Shown here one piece after another: positions 11,046-20,907 of a DNA stretch of 43,468 bases (positions are counted from its first letter, which is position 1; each line of letters starts with the position of its first letter). Location: the NCBI GenBank assembly GCA_028290695.1, contig JAQGJJ010000211.1:1-43468 (forward strand), given 5' to 3'. This DNA is from Enterovirga sp. GTDB taxonomy: Bacteria; Pseudomonadota; Alphaproteobacteria; Rhizobiales; Beijerinckiaceae. The notes below the pieces were generated by a model. The model was given only the letters and a program-made list of their open reading frames with translations, was not told the origin of the DNA and searched no databases. Position numbers and translations under genes: made by a program.

Positions 11046-11369
11046 ATGGCCAAGGAAACGAAGACGGCTGCCAAGGCCGGGGAAGCCAAGACGGCGAAGT
11101 CGGCGGAAGCCAAGCCGGCCCGCAAGGTGAACCCGGCGCTGATGAAGCCCATGACCCCCTCGAAGGAATTGGGCGCCGTCGTCGGCACGAAGCCCCTTCC
11201 GCGCACCGAGGTCGTCTCCAAGGTGTGGGAATACATCAAGTCGAACAAGCTCCAGAACCCGAAGAACGGGCGCGAGATCCTGGCCGACGACAAGCTGAAG
11301 AAGGTGTTCGGCGTCGACAAGGTCACCATGTTCGAGATGAACAAGCACCTCTCCAAGCACCTGAGCTGA
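11046..11369 (+). CDS. SWIB/MDM2-domain protein with basic Lys/Ala-rich N-terminal tail
   Basis: 'KPMTPSKELGAVVGTKPLPRTEVVSKVWEYIKSNKLQNPKNGREILADDKLKKVFGVDKVTMFEMNKHLSKHL' is a classic SWIB domain. Confidence 0.93.
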   Translation: MAKETKTAAKAGEAKTAKSAEAKPARKVNPALMKPMTPSKELGAVVGTKPLPRTEVVSKVWEYIKSNKLQNPKNGREILADDKLKKVFGVDKVTMFEMNKHLSKHLS

Positions 11370-11394
11370 GACGCCGTTCGGCGCGTTGCCGCAC

Positions 11395-11419
11395 GCTCCC
11401 GCGGACCTGCCGCGGGAGC
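11395..11419. terminator. Putative hairpin terminator downstream of the SWIB gene
   Basis: Perfect 10-bp stem GCTCCCGCGG/CCGCGGGAGC with ACCTG loop; no clear T-tract. Confidence 0.5.
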
Positions 11420-11422
11420 CTG

Positions 11423-11503
11423 CTAGTAGGCGATGAGGAGCCAGGCGACGCTGCCGAGCGGGCATATGGCTCCCATCAGGAAGCAGATCGCAGTGTTGAC
11501 CAT
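11423..11503 (-). CDS. Candidate 26-aa hydrophobic small protein MVNTAICFLMGAICPLGSVAWLLIAY
   Basis: Direct translation; ATG, purine-rich GGGGG 5 nt upstream, single TM-like segment, stop TAG; below the ORF-track length cutoff. Confidence 0.4.
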   Translation of the reverse strand: MVNTAICFLMGAICPLGSVAWLLIAY

Positions 11504-11652
11504 CCTGGCCCCCGGTCGGCCGCGGTGGCCGTTTCAAGAACCCTGTACTGGCAGACATCCGGTTGCCCGGGTGTTGAGCGAATTGGTTTCGGGATCGTCA
11601 TGGTTACTGGCCCGCTGATGATCCGGATCCGTCCGGACGGCGATGTTCTCCG

Positions 11653-12789
11653 GTGACGGGGCCGCTTGAGGTCGACGTCGCAATCGTCGGAGGCGGCATC
11701 GCCGGGGCGTCGCTCGCGGCCCATCTGTCGGCCGAGCGCTCCGTGGCTCTTCTCGAACGCGAGGACCAGCCCGGCTACCATGCCTCCGGCCGCTCGGCGG
11801 CGCTCTTTTCCGAGACCTACGGCAACGCCGTCGTCCGGGCGCTTTCGGTCGGAAGCCGCTCGTTTCTCGTGACGCCGCCGGAGGGTTTCTCCGATCACCC
11901 GCTCTTGACGCCCCGCGGCGCCCTGCATGTCGGCGGTCCCACCCACGACGCCCATCTCGCCCGCATGCTCGAGGAGGTGGGCCGCCTCGCGCCCTCAACC
12001 CGGCGCGTCAGCCGGGACGAGGCGCGGGCGCTGGTGCCGGTGCTCCGGCCCGATCGGGTTGCGTCGGGGGTGTACGAGCCGGACGCGATGGACATCGACA
12101 CCAACTCCCTCCTGGCCGGCTTCCTGCGGGTCGCGAAGGGGCGGGGCGCACGGGTCGTGACGGGCGCGCAGGTCGCGGCGGCCGCCTTCGACGGAACGCG
12201 CTGGCGCATCGAGACGCGGGCCGGGGAGGTCCGGGCCGCGATCCTGGTGGACGCGGCCGGCGCCTGGGCGGACGAACTGGCCGGCCTCGCGGGCGCCGAA
12301 CCGCTCGGCCTCACGCCGCTGCGCCGCACGGCCTTCGTGTTCGAGCCGCCGCCGGGCGTCGCGGTGGAGCGCTGGCCGATCGTGATCGGCGCCGACGAGG
12401 ACGTCTACTTCAAGCCCGACGCCGGGCTGATCCTGGGCTCGCCCGCCGACGAGACCCCGTCCCCGCCGACCGACGCCCAGGCGGAGGAGCTCGACGTCGC
12501 GATCGCGGTCGAGCGCATCCAGGAGATCGCCGACCTGCCGGTCAGGCGCATTGTCCGGCGCTGGGCGGGGCTGCGCACCTTTGCGCCGGACAAGACCCCG
12601 GTCGCCGGGTTCGATCCGGACCTGCCGGGCTTCTTCTGGCTCGCCGGGCAGGGCGGGTATGGCTTCCAGACCGCCCCGGCCCTGTCCTGGTCGGCCGCGA
12701 GCCTGATCCTGCGCGGCGCGCTGCCGCCCGGGATCGAGGATCTGGGCGTCACGGCCGAGGCGCTGGCGCCCGGGCGGCTGAGGGGCTGA
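11653..12789 (+). CDS. FAD-dependent oxidoreductase (DadA/glycine oxidase-like, DAO family)
   Basis: '[20 protein letters not shown]' dinucleotide-binding motif; C-terminal '[19 protein letters not shown]'; GTG start. Confidence 0.88.
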   Translation: MTGPLEVDVAIVGGGIAGASLAAHLSAERSVALLEREDQPGYHASGRSAALFSETYGNAVVRALSVGSRSFLVTPPEGFSDHPLLTPRGALHVGGPTHDAHLARMLEEVGRLAPSTRRVSRDEARALVPVLRPDRVASGVYEPDAMDIDTNSLLAGFLRVAKGRGARVVTGAQVAAAAFDGTRWRIETRAGEVRAAILVDAAGAWADELAGLAGAEPLGLTPLRRTAFVFEPPPGVAVERWPIVIGADEDVYFKPDAGLILGSPADETPSPPTDAQAEELDVAIAVERIQEIADLPVRRIVRRWAGLRTFAPDKTPVAGFDPDLPGFFWLAGQGGYGFQTAPALSWSAASLILRGALPPGIEDLGVTAEALAPGRLRG

Positions 12790-12804
12790 GCGGCCCGGTT
12801 TTCG

Positions 12805-12824
12805 CGCCCGCGTTCGTGCGGGCG
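12805..12824. terminator. Putative hairpin terminator after the FAD oxidoreductase
   Basis: CGCCCGC-GTTCGT-GCGGGCG 7-bp stem, with CTTTT a short way downstream. Confidence 0.4.
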
Positions 12825-12895
12825 GGGCGCCCCTCAACTTTTGCGGCCTTTGCTGCTATATGAAGCGCTTCCCGCTTCCGAAGGCCTTTCTCCAG

Positions 12896-14146
12896 ATGGC
12901 GACGCCGTCGCTCGACCCCTCACCGCGTATCGACCCGGCCGCCCTCCTGGCGAGCCCGGCCGAGCCCGTGCCGTCGCCCGCCCGGGCCTCCCTGGTGGGC
13001 CTGACCCGTGCCGGGCTGGGCGAGCGCCTGGCCGAGATCGGCGTCCCCGAGCGCGAGGCCCGCATGCGGGTGTCGCAGCTCTGGCACTGGATCTACCACC
13101 GCGGGGCGCAGCATTTCGACGAACTCACCAACGTGAGCAAGGGCCTGCGGTCCGCGCTCGCCGACGCCTATACGCTCGACCGGCCGGAGGTCACGGCCGA
13201 GCAGATCTCGATCGACGGCACCCGCAAGTGGCTGCTGCGCATGCCGAAGACCGGCCCGCACGATCGCGGGGCGGAGATCGAGTGCGTCTATATCCCGGAC
13301 AACGACCGCGGCACGCTGTGCGTGTCGAGCCAGGTCGGCTGCACGCGGACCTGCGCGTTCTGCCACACGGGCACGCAGCGCCTCGTGCGCAATCTCTCGG
13401 GCGCCGAGATCGCGGCCCAGCTGCTCGTCGCCCGCGACCGGCTCGGCGACTTCCCGACGCTCGGCGACCGCGAAACCGCGATCCTGCCGGATGGCGGGCG
13501 GCTGGTGACCAACATCGTCTTCATGGGCATGGGCGAGCCGCTCTACAATCTCGACAACGTCGTCGACGCCGTGGACGTGATCAGCGACGGCGAGGGCATG
13601 GCGCTGTCGCGCCGGCGCATCACCGTGTCGACCTCGGGCGTGGTGCCGGAGATGCCGGCGCTGGGCGAGCGGGCCAACACCATGCTGGCGATCTCGCTCC
13701 ATGCCGTCCGGGACGAGCTGCGCAACGAGCTCGTGCCCTTGAACAAGCGCTACCCGATCGCGGCCCTGCTGGAGGCGTGCCGCAACTATCCGGGGCTGTC
13801 GAACGCGCGCCGCATCACCTTCGAGTACGTCATGCTGAAGGGCGTCAACGATTCCGACGCGGATGCGCGCGAGCTCGTCCGGCTGCTGCGCGGCATCCCG
13901 GCCAAGATCAACCTGATCCCGTTCAACCCCTGGCCCGGCACGACGTACGAATGTTCGAGCTGGGACAGGATCGAGCGCTTCTCCGACATCGTGTTCCGGG
14001 CCGGCTATGCGTCCCCGGTCCGGACCCCGCGCGGACGCGACATCCTGGCGGCCTGCGGCCAGCTGAAGAGCGAAACGGAGAAGCTCTCCGCCCGGGCGAG
14101 GCTGCTGCTGGAATCGGGCGAGGCCCGGGGGGCGACCGCCCCCTAG
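12896..14146 (+). CDS. rlmN: 23S rRNA (adenine(2503)-C(2))-methyltransferase RlmN
   Basis: Radical-SAM 'CAFCHTG', '[21 protein letters not shown]', '[16 protein letters not shown]'; start at 12896 (MATPSLD) or 12860. Confidence 0.95.
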   Translation: MATPSLDPSPRIDPAALLASPAEPVPSPARASLVGLTRAGLGERLAEIGVPEREARMRVSQLWHWIYHRGAQHFDELTNVSKGLRSALADAYTLDRPEVTAEQISIDGTRKWLLRMPKTGPHDRGAEIECVYIPDNDRGTLCVSSQVGCTRTCAFCHTGTQRLVRNLSGAEIAAQLLVARDRLGDFPTLGDRETAILPDGGRLVTNIVFMGMGEPLYNLDNVVDAVDVISDGEGMALSRRRITVSTSGVVPEMPALGERANTMLAISLHAVRDELRNELVPLNKRYPIAALLEACRNYPGLSNARRITFEYVMLKGVNDSDADARELVRLLRGIPAKINLIPFNPWPGTTYECSSWDRIERFSDIVFRAGYASPVRTPRGRDILAACGQLKSETEKLSARARLLLESGEARGATAP

Positions 14147-14170
14147 CCGGGGCCGCGAGGCCGGTCCGGT

Positions 14171-14839
14171 TCAGCCGAGGCGGCCGCTTCCCGCGCGCCG
14201 GACGATCTCGCGACAGCGGGCCCGGTCCAGCAACTGGTTCAGGTGGAAGCGGTCGCTTGTCGCCTCGGGATAATCCCGCCGTGTCGGGTCGTGGTTGTTG
14301 ATGCACGAGACGAGCACGGCCGCGAAGGCGCTGGCCGCCGGCGTCGCAGGCACCTGGCGGGCTCCGGCCGCGTCCTTGTAGAAATCGTCGCGCATCAGGG
14401 ACACGAGAAGGAGCCCGTACTGGCTCAGGATCATCGAATAGGCATCCTTGCCGATGGCGCCGTTCGCATAGGCCTGGCAGGCGGCGTGGAGGCCGTCCCG
14501 CAGCGCCAGCACGCCCTTCGACCGGCCCGCGAGTTCGTGCGTCGTTTCGGTGGTCTTCAGGCCGAGCTCGCCGTCGGCCGTCGCCGATCCGGTCGGGACC
14601 TTCACGGTTGTCTTGAAGTCGGTGAGGGTATCGGTCGAGAAGTCCGGCGATGGCTCCGAGCAGACCACATGCGCGGTGGTGTGCGGCAGCACCCGGTCCC
14701 GTTCCATCACGAAGCGCAGGTTGCCGGTGGCGGCCAGCGTCTGCGCCCGTCCGAACGGGAATTGCGCGGTTCTGAAATTCGGCGTGTCGCACCCGGCGGC
14801 GACACAGGCTGCGAGCGCAGCCGCAACGACCCTGATCAT
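14171..14839 (-). CDS. Hypothetical lipoprotein
   Basis: 'MIRVVAAALAACVAAGCDTPNF' gives a lipobox-like VAAGC; ATG at 14837-14839 chosen within the longer ORF; no family recognised. Confidence 0.65.
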   Translation of the reverse strand: MIRVVAAALAACVAAGCDTPNFRTAQFPFGRAQTLAATGNLRFVMERDRVLPHTTAHVVCSEPSPDFSTDTLTDFKTTVKVPTGSATADGELGLKTTETTHELAGRSKGVLALRDGLHAACQAYANGAIGKDAYSMILSQYGLLLVSLMRDDFYKDAAGARQVPATPAASAFAAVLVSCINNHDPTRRDYPEATSDRFHLNQLLDRARCREIVRRAGSGRLG

Positions 14840-15127
14840 GCCCACCCCCCTGCAACGCTGGCCTGCCTTCGGCAGTGCCCGGTTCGCGCGCCCCACGGTC
14901 ATGAGGTGCGCCGGCAATAATGCACGTACAGGTTGCGGTGAGAAGAGGCTTTTCGCTGCCGTTGCGTGTTGCCCTGCAGCATGCCGGCCCGTTAAGGTCG
15001 GTCATTCGCCTGGACCCGGTGCAAGCCCGGGTGGCTCTTCCGGCCGCCGATCCGCCGGACAACGCAACCGAGACGCTCTCCGCCCGGCACCATCGCCGGC
15101 CGTCCGTCCTTGCGGGTCCCGTCACAC

Positions 15128-16606
15128 ATGAACGCGCGCTCAACGCTTACCCGCGAGTGGTTCTCGAACCTTCGCGGCGACATTCTCTCCGGCACCGTGG
15201 TCGCGCTTGCGCTGATCCCGGAGGCGATCGGCTTCTCGGTGATCGCAGGCGTCGACCCGAAGGTCGGCCTCTACGCCTCCGTCGTGATCGCGATCGTGAT
15301 CGCCTTCGTGGGCGGACGTCCGGCCATGATCTCGGCCGCCACGGCCGCGACCGCGGTTCTGATGGGCGGTCTCGTGCGCGAGCACGGCGTCCAGTACCTG
15401 TTCGCCGCCACGATCCTGATGGGGCTCATCCAGATCGCGGCCGGCCTGCTGAAGCTCGGGCGCCTGATGCGCTTCGTGTCGCAATCGGTGATGACCGGGT
15501 TCGTCAACGCGCTCGCGATCCTGATCTTTCTGGCACAGTTGCCGGAGCTCACGAACGTGCCGCCGGCCACCTACGGGCTGATCGCGCTCGGTCTCGCGAT
15601 CATCTACCTGGTTCCGCGCGTCACCCGGGCCGTGCCGTCGCCGCTGATCGCCATCGTGGTGGTGACGGTCGTGGCCATCGTGTTCCGGCTCGATGTCAGG
15701 ACGGTGGCCCAACTCGGCGAGCTTCCCTCCGCCCTGCCGAGCTTTGCGGTGCCGGACGTCCCGTTCACGTTCGAGACGCTCCGGATCCTGTTTCCGGTCG
15801 CGGCCACGCTGGCGGCCGTCGGGCTGCTCGAATCCCTGCTCACGGCCCAGATCGTGGACGATATGACGGACACGCCGAGCGGCAAGAACCGCGAATGCAT
15901 GGGCCAGGGCACGGCCAACATCGCGTCGGCCCTGTTCGGCGGGATGGGCGGCTGCGCCATGATCGGCCAGTCGGTGATCAACGTCTCCTCCGGCGCACGG
16001 GGCCGGCTCTCCACCCTGGTGGCCGGGGCCTTCCTGCTCGTTCTGCTCGTCGCCCTCCAGGACCTGCTGGCGATCGTACCGGTCGCGGCCCTGACCGCCG
16101 TGATGATCATGGTGTCGGTGAACACCTTCTCCTGGCGCTCGCTGCTCCGGCTGCGCAGCAACCCGCTGCCGTCATCGGCCGTGATGCTGGCGACCGTCGT
16201 GACCACCGTCGCCACGGCAGACCTCGCCAAGGGCGTTCTCGTCGGCGTGCTGCTGTCGGGCGTGTTCTTCGCCGGCAAGGTGGCGCGCCTCAGCCGGGTG
16301 ACCTCCGCGGTCTCCCCGGACGGCCGGACCCGCACCTACCGGGTCGAGGGGCAGGTCTTCTTCGCCTCCGCCGGCACCTTCGCGTCGGCGATCGACGTTC
16401 TCGAGCCGGTGGACCGGATCACGATCGACGTCGGCGCGGCGCATTTCTGGGACATCTCGGCGGTCGCCGCGCTGGACCGCGTCGTCACGAAGGCGCGCCG
16501 GCACGGGCGGATGGTCGAGGTGGTCGGGCTCAACGAGGCGAGCGCCACCCTGGTCAACCGCTTCGCGCTCCACGACAAGAAGGGCGCCGCCGCCGCACCG
16601 CACTAG
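15128..16606 (+). CDS. SulP family inorganic anion transporter with C-terminal STAS domain
   Basis: '[35 protein letters not shown]' SulP signature; C-terminal STAS region ('[19 protein letters not shown]'). Confidence 0.93.
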   Translation: MNARSTLTREWFSNLRGDILSGTVVALALIPEAIGFSVIAGVDPKVGLYASVVIAIVIAFVGGRPAMISAATAATAVLMGGLVREHGVQYLFAATILMGLIQIAAGLLKLGRLMRFVSQSVMTGFVNALAILIFLAQLPELTNVPPATYGLIALGLAIIYLVPRVTRAVPSPLIAIVVVTVVAIVFRLDVRTVAQLGELPSALPSFAVPDVPFTFETLRILFPVAATLAAVGLLESLLTAQIVDDMTDTPSGKNRECMGQGTANIASALFGGMGGCAMIGQSVINVSSGARGRLSTLVAGAFLLVLLVALQDLLAIVPVAALTAVMIMVSVNTFSWRSLLRLRSNPLPSSAVMLATVVTTVATADLAKGVLVGVLLSGVFFAGKVARLSRVTSAVSPDGRTRTYRVEGQVFFASAGTFASAIDVLEPVDRITIDVGAAHFWDISAVAALDRVVTKARRHGRMVEVVGLNEASATLVNRFALHDKKGAAAAPH

Positions 16607-16691
16607 GGCGCTTTTCGGAGGGGCCGCCGGCCCCCTGACATCCCATGAACCGGCGTCCGTCCCCTCACTGGGTCGAGACAGCTCTTCAGAT

Positions 16692-16727
16692 CGCGAACAA
16701 GCCCCGGCCCGCCGTTCGCGGGGGCTT
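16692..16727. terminator. Hairpin-forming region between convergent genes (two mutually exclusive stems)
   Basis: CGCGAAC(16692-16698)/GTTCGCG(16714-16720) and AAGCCCC(16699-16705)/GGGGCTT(16721-16727). Confidence 0.45.
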
Positions 16728-16776
16728 CGGCATGCCTGCGGCGCCGCGCCGGGGCGCCGCCTCGCGGCGGCCGCCT

Positions 16777-17865
16777 CTACATCACCACGGTCAGACGCTT
16801 CGCCGCCCGGGTCAGCCCGGTATAGAGCCAGCGGGCCCGGTGCTCGCGAAACGCCCAGCTCTCGTCGAACAGGACCACGTCGTCCCATTGCGAGCCCTGC
16901 GCCTTGTGCACGGTGAGCACGTAGCCGTAGTCGAACTCGTCCGACTTGCGGCGCAAGGAGAAGGACAGGTCGTCCTCGCGGCCCTCGAAGAACTCGCGCG
17001 GGACCGAAACCCGGACGGAGCGCTTGGTGTCCTCCTCCGGGGCGACGTCGAGTTCAAGCTTGCCGTCCCGCTCGCCGCGGGCCGTGGTCACGGTGAACAG
17101 GCCGCCGTTCAGCAGGCCCTTGGTCTTGTCGTTGCGCAGGCAGACGAGCGTTTCGCCGGCCGCCGGCATCGGATCGCGGAAGCCGTGCAGGTTGCGGATG
17201 CGCCCGTTATAGGCGCGGCGCGACTTGTTCAGGCCGACCAGCACCTGATCGGCCTTGAGGATCGCCTCCGCGTCGATCTCGCGCCGGTCGATGATGCGGG
17301 TGTCGCCGAAGGTGCCGCGCTCGAGCCGGCCGCCCTCCCGGACCGTGATCGACAGCCGGATGATGGGATCGCCCTTCGCCTGGCGGTGAACCTCCGTCAG
17401 CATGGCGTCGGGCTCCGCCTCCGTGAAGTAGCCGGCGCCCTTCACGGGGGGGAGCTGGGCCGGGTCGCCGAGCACCAGCACCGGCGTGCCGAAGGACAGG
17501 AGATCGCGCCCCAGATCCTCGTCCACCATCGAGCATTCGTCGATCACGATGAGCTTCGCCTTGGCGGCGTCGCTCTGCCGGTTGAGGGCGAAGCGCGGAC
17601 CGGTCTCGCCGGACCCGCGCGAGCGGTAGATCAGCGAGTGGATGGTCGAGGCCTCGCCGCAGCCCTTTCCGCGCAGGACGAGGGCCGCCTTGCCGGTGAA
17701 GGCCGCGAAGCAGACGTCGCCGTCAACGCCCTCGGCGATGTGCCGGGCGAGCGTCGTCTTGCCGGTCCCGGCATAGCCGAACAGGCGGAAGATCGGCCGG
17801 TCGCGCGCCTTCAGCCATTGCGCGACGGCCGCCATCGCGCCGTCCTGCTCGGGCGACCACCTCAC
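16777..17865 (-). CDS. RecD-like ATP-dependent DNA helicase / AAA ATPase
   Basis: 'LFGYAGTGKTTLARHI' Walker A, 'LIVIDECSMVDEDLG', C-terminal 'YVLTVHKAQGSQWDDVVLFDE' and 'WLYTGLTRAAKRLTVV'. Confidence 0.9.
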   Translation of the reverse strand: MRWSPEQDGAMAAVAQWLKARDRPIFRLFGYAGTGKTTLARHIAEGVDGDVCFAAFTGKAALVLRGKGCGEASTIHSLIYRSRGSGETGPRFALNRQSDAAKAKLIVIDECSMVDEDLGRDLLSFGTPVLVLGDPAQLPPVKGAGYFTEAEPDAMLTEVHRQAKGDPIIRLSITVREGGRLERGTFGDTRIIDRREIDAEAILKADQVLVGLNKSRRAYNGRIRNLHGFRDPMPAAGETLVCLRNDKTKGLLNGGLFTVTTARGERDGKLELDVAPEEDTKRSVRVSVPREFFEGREDDLSFSLRRKSDEFDYGYVLTVHKAQGSQWDDVVLFDESWAFREHRARWLYTGLTRAAKRLTVVM

Positions 17866-17996
17866 GAGACGGCAGGGCGGAGCGGCGGACGAGTCGACAT
17901 TACGGAGGTTTAACCCGGGTGCGACGCGGCCGTAACCCGCCTTGCGGCAGCCTGTGACGGTCCGGCGCCTTTGCCCGACGCCATCTGGAGAACGGG

Positions 17997-18539
17997 ATGA
18001 AGCGGTGGATCATCGGCCTGTCGGCGCTCGGCGCCGTCGTGACGGCGGGCGCCTGGGCCCAGGACCGTGGCAGCCGCGATCACGATTTCGGCGGCGGCCG
18101 GGGTTGGCGCGGCGGCCAGCACGGCCCGCTCTCGGCCGAGGATCGCGCGGCCTTCGCGGATGCGCGCCTCGCGGCCCTGAAGGCCGGGCTGAAGCTCAAC
18201 CCCGACCAGGAGAAGCTGTGGCCGGCCGTCGAGGAGGCGATGCGCAGTCACGCCCGGCAGCGGAGCGAGGCCCGGCAGGCGATGCGCGAGCGCTTCTCGG
18301 CCCTGCGGGAGGGCGAGCGGCGGGACGTTCCGGAGATGCTGCGCGCCCAGGCCGACCGGCAGGCGGCCTCCGCCGACGCGATCCGCAAGCTCGCTGACGC
18401 GATGACGCCGCTCTACGCCACCCTGGATGACGGCCAGAAGCGGCGGCTCGCCGTTCTCGGCCGCGGCATGATGCGCGGCACCGGTCCGGTGCGGGGCGGC
18501 TTCGGGCGCGCCGGCGGTGGCGAGCGGCACCGCCTCTGA
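17997..18539 (+). CDS. Periplasmic Spy/CpxP-like LTXXQ-motif protein
   Basis: Signal peptide; 'LKAGLKLNPDQEKLWPAVEEAMRSHA' and 'DAMTPLYATLDDGQKRRLAVLGRGM' repeats. Confidence 0.82.
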   Translation: MKRWIIGLSALGAVVTAGAWAQDRGSRDHDFGGGRGWRGGQHGPLSAEDRAAFADARLAALKAGLKLNPDQEKLWPAVEEAMRSHARQRSEARQAMRERFSALREGERRDVPEMLRAQADRQAASADAIRKLADAMTPLYATLDDGQKRRLAVLGRGMMRGTGPVRGGFGRAGGGERHRL

Positions 18540-18555
18540 GCGGCGCCCGCGGAGG

Positions 18556-19572
18556 CTACAGCCGCCGGAGCGAGACCTGCTCGATCCGGTGGCTCGCGCC
18601 CTTGCGCAGGATGAGGCTGGCGCGCTGCCGGGTCGGGAGCACGTTCTCGTTCAGGTTCACGAGGTTGATGCGGCTCCACAGCCCCTCGGCGAAGTCGATC
18701 GCTTCGGCGTCCGAGAGCTCCGCGTAGCGGCGGAAATAGGACAGGGGGTCCCGAAAGGCGGTGTTCCGGAGCTTGAGGAAGCGCGCCAGGTACCAGCGGT
18801 GCAGATCCTCCTCGTCCGCGTCCAGGTACACCGAGAAGTCGAAGAAGTCGGATACGAACGGGATCGCGGCCCCGTCGCGGGGCAAGCGCGCCGGCTGCAG
18901 CACGTTCAGCCCCTCGACGATGAGGATGTCCGGGCGCTCGACGACCATCTCCTCGCCCGGCACGACGTCGTAGACGAGGTGCGAATAGAGCGGCGCGGAG
19001 ACGGACGGCTTTCCGGCCTTGATGTCGGCCAGGAAGCGCAGGAGCCGGGCGGTGTCGTAGCTCTCCGGAAAACCCTTCCGGTTCATCAGGTCGAGGCGGG
19101 TGAGCTCCGCGTTCGGCCACAGGAAGCCGTCCGTCGTGATGAGGTCGACCTTCGGCGTGTTCGGCCAGCGGGCCAGCAGGGCCTTCAGGATGCGGGCGGT
19201 GGTGGACTTGCCGACCGCGACCGATCCGGCGAGCCCGATGATGTAGGGCACCTTGTCCGCCTTGTCGGCCAGCAGGAAGCGTTGGGTCGCCCTGAACAGG
19301 CCCTGCGCCGCGGCGACGTACAGGGACAGCAACCGGGACAGGGGCAGGTAGATCGCGATGACCTCGTCCAGCGAAACGGGGTCGTTCAGCGATTGCAGCT
19401 GCATCACGTCGGCGGCCGTCAGGGTCAGCGGCGTGTCGGCCCGGAGCTTGGCCCACTCGTCCCGGGAGAAGGTCCGGTAGGGCGACAGGTCCTCCTCGGA
19501 CACGGGGGCCGGGAGCGGCGCAGCTGCCAGGCCGTCCACAGCGAGAGGCTCTCCGCCGATACGCTCGTACAT
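18556..19572 (-). CDS. coaA: Type I pantothenate kinase
   Basis: '[27 protein letters not shown]', '[16 protein letters not shown]', '[15 protein letters not shown]'. Confidence 0.96.
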   Translation of the reverse strand: MYERIGGEPLAVDGLAAAPLPAPVSEEDLSPYRTFSRDEWAKLRADTPLTLTAADVMQLQSLNDPVSLDEVIAIYLPLSRLLSLYVAAAQGLFRATQRFLLADKADKVPYIIGLAGSVAVGKSTTARILKALLARWPNTPKVDLITTDGFLWPNAELTRLDLMNRKGFPESYDTARLLRFLADIKAGKPSVSAPLYSHLVYDVVPGEEMVVERPDILIVEGLNVLQPARLPRDGAAIPFVSDFFDFSVYLDADEEDLHRWYLARFLKLRNTAFRDPLSYFRRYAELSDAEAIDFAEGLWSRINLVNLNENVLPTRQRASLILRKGASHRIEQVSLRRL

Positions 19573-19579
19573 CAACGCC

Positions 19580-19900
19580 TCATTGACCGCGCGCGGCCTT
19601 CTCGGCGAGCCCGGACTGGACCGTCCTCCGCTCGAGCTCGCGCATGACCTCGTGAACCGGGATGCCGGCGCCCCGCAACGTGACGAGGAGATGATAGACC
19701 ACGTCGGCCGCCTCCGCCACGAGCCCGGCCCTGTCCCTTTGGACGGCCGCGATGACGGCCTCGACCGCCTCCTCGCCGAGCTTCTTGGCGGCCCGGGCGG
19801 GGCCGTCGGCCAGGAGCTTCGCCGTGTAGGATTCCGTCGGCGAGGCGGAGGCCCGGTCGGCCACGATGCGTTCCAGGTCGTCGAGCGTGAACGCGGTCAT
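19580..19900 (-). CDS. hisE: Phosphoribosyl-ATP diphosphatase
   Basis: '[50 protein letters not shown]'. Confidence 0.95.
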   Translation of the reverse strand: MTAFTLDDLERIVADRASASPTESYTAKLLADGPARAAKKLGEEAVEAVIAAVQRDRAGLVAEAADVVYHLLVTLRGAGIPVHEVMRELERRTVQSGLAEKAARGQ

Positions 19901-20013
19901 CGGCCGGCTCCCTCCCGGGTCGCCCTGCCGGCGCGGGCCTCGATCGCGGGCCGGGAGCTGGGGCGCTGGGGGCAGCCCACGCGGTCCGGATGGCTGGGGC
20001 TGAACACGGGCAC
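19897..20013 (-). CDS. Candidate small ORF in the hisF-hisE gap (GTG start at 20013 or 20007), overlapping the hisE start
   Basis: Direct translation (M/V)[43 protein letters not shown] upstream; stop overlaps hisE start as ATGA. Confidence 0.3.
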   Translation of the reverse strand: MPVFSPSHPDRVGCPQRPSSRPAIEARAGRATREGAGR

Positions 20014-20126
20014 CGTTCCTCCGCGTCGGTCACGGCACGGGCCGTGCGCCCGGAAGCGGGCCTGTGCGACGCCCACCTCTGGCCCGTTTCCGCCGTGACG
20101 CCAAGTGGCCCGCGGCAGCGAGGCCC

Positions 20127-20900
20127 TCAGGTCATCCTGATCGGGATCCCGGCCCTGGCCATGTGCCGCTTCGCTTCGCCGATCGTGTGCTCGCCGAAAT
20201 GGAAGATCGAGGCGGCCAGAACCGCGCTGGCATGGCCGTCGCGAACGCCGGCCACGAGGTCGTCGAGACCGCCCACGCCCCCGGACGCGACGACCGGCAC
20301 CGGCACCGAATCCGCGATCGAGCGCATCAGCGCGAGATCGTAGCCGGTCCGGGTGCCGTCCCGATCCATGGAGGTGACCAGCAGCTCGCCCGCGCCGAGC
20401 GACACCACCTCCCGGGCAAACGCCACCGCGTCGATGCCGGTCGGCTTGCGGCCGCCATGGGTGAAGATCTCCCACCGGTCCGGTTCGCCGGGCCCGGAGG
20501 CCCGCTTCGCGTCGATGGCGACCACGATGCACTGGTCCCCGAATTTCGCGGCCGCTTCCTTCACGAAGCCCCGGTCGTTCACGGCGGCCGTGTTGATCGC
20601 GACCTTGTCGGCGCCGGCCAGCAGCAGCGCCCGGATATCGGCCACGGTCCGGACGCCGCCCCCGACGGTCAGCGGCATGAAGCACTCCGCCGCGGTTCTG
20701 CCCACCACATCGAGCAGCGTGCCGCGGTCCTCGTGGCTGGCCGTGATGTCGAGAAAGCAGAGCTCGTCGGCCCCGGCGGCATCGTAGGCGCGAGCCGCCT
20801 CGACGGGGTCCCCCGCGTCGCGCAGTTCGAGGAACTTCACGCCTTTCACGACGCGGCCGTCCTTCACGTCCAGGCAGGGAATGATGCGGACCTTCAGCAT
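20127..20900 (-). CDS. hisF: Imidazole glycerol phosphate synthase cyclase subunit
   Basis: '[55 protein letters not shown]'. Confidence 0.97.
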   Translation of the reverse strand: MLKVRIIPCLDVKDGRVVKGVKFLELRDAGDPVEAARAYDAAGADELCFLDITASHEDRGTLLDVVGRTAAECFMPLTVGGGVRTVADIRALLLAGADKVAINTAAVNDRGFVKEAAAKFGDQCIVVAIDAKRASGPGEPDRWEIFTHGGRKPTGIDAVAFAREVVSLGAGELLVTSMDRDGTRTGYDLALMRSIADSVPVPVVASGGVGGLDDLVAGVRDGHASAVLAASIFHFGEHTIGEAKRHMARAGIPIRMT

Positions 20901-20907
20901 CGTCGGC

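Noticed and set aside
14128-14143. GGGGGC-GACC-GCCCCC hairpin at the end of rlmN
   Set aside because: It lies inside the coding end and abuts the stop codon; no T-tract, so I do not call it a terminator.
16645-17913. 422-aa plus-strand ORF opposite the helicase
   Set aside because: Antisense shadow of the RecD-like helicase.
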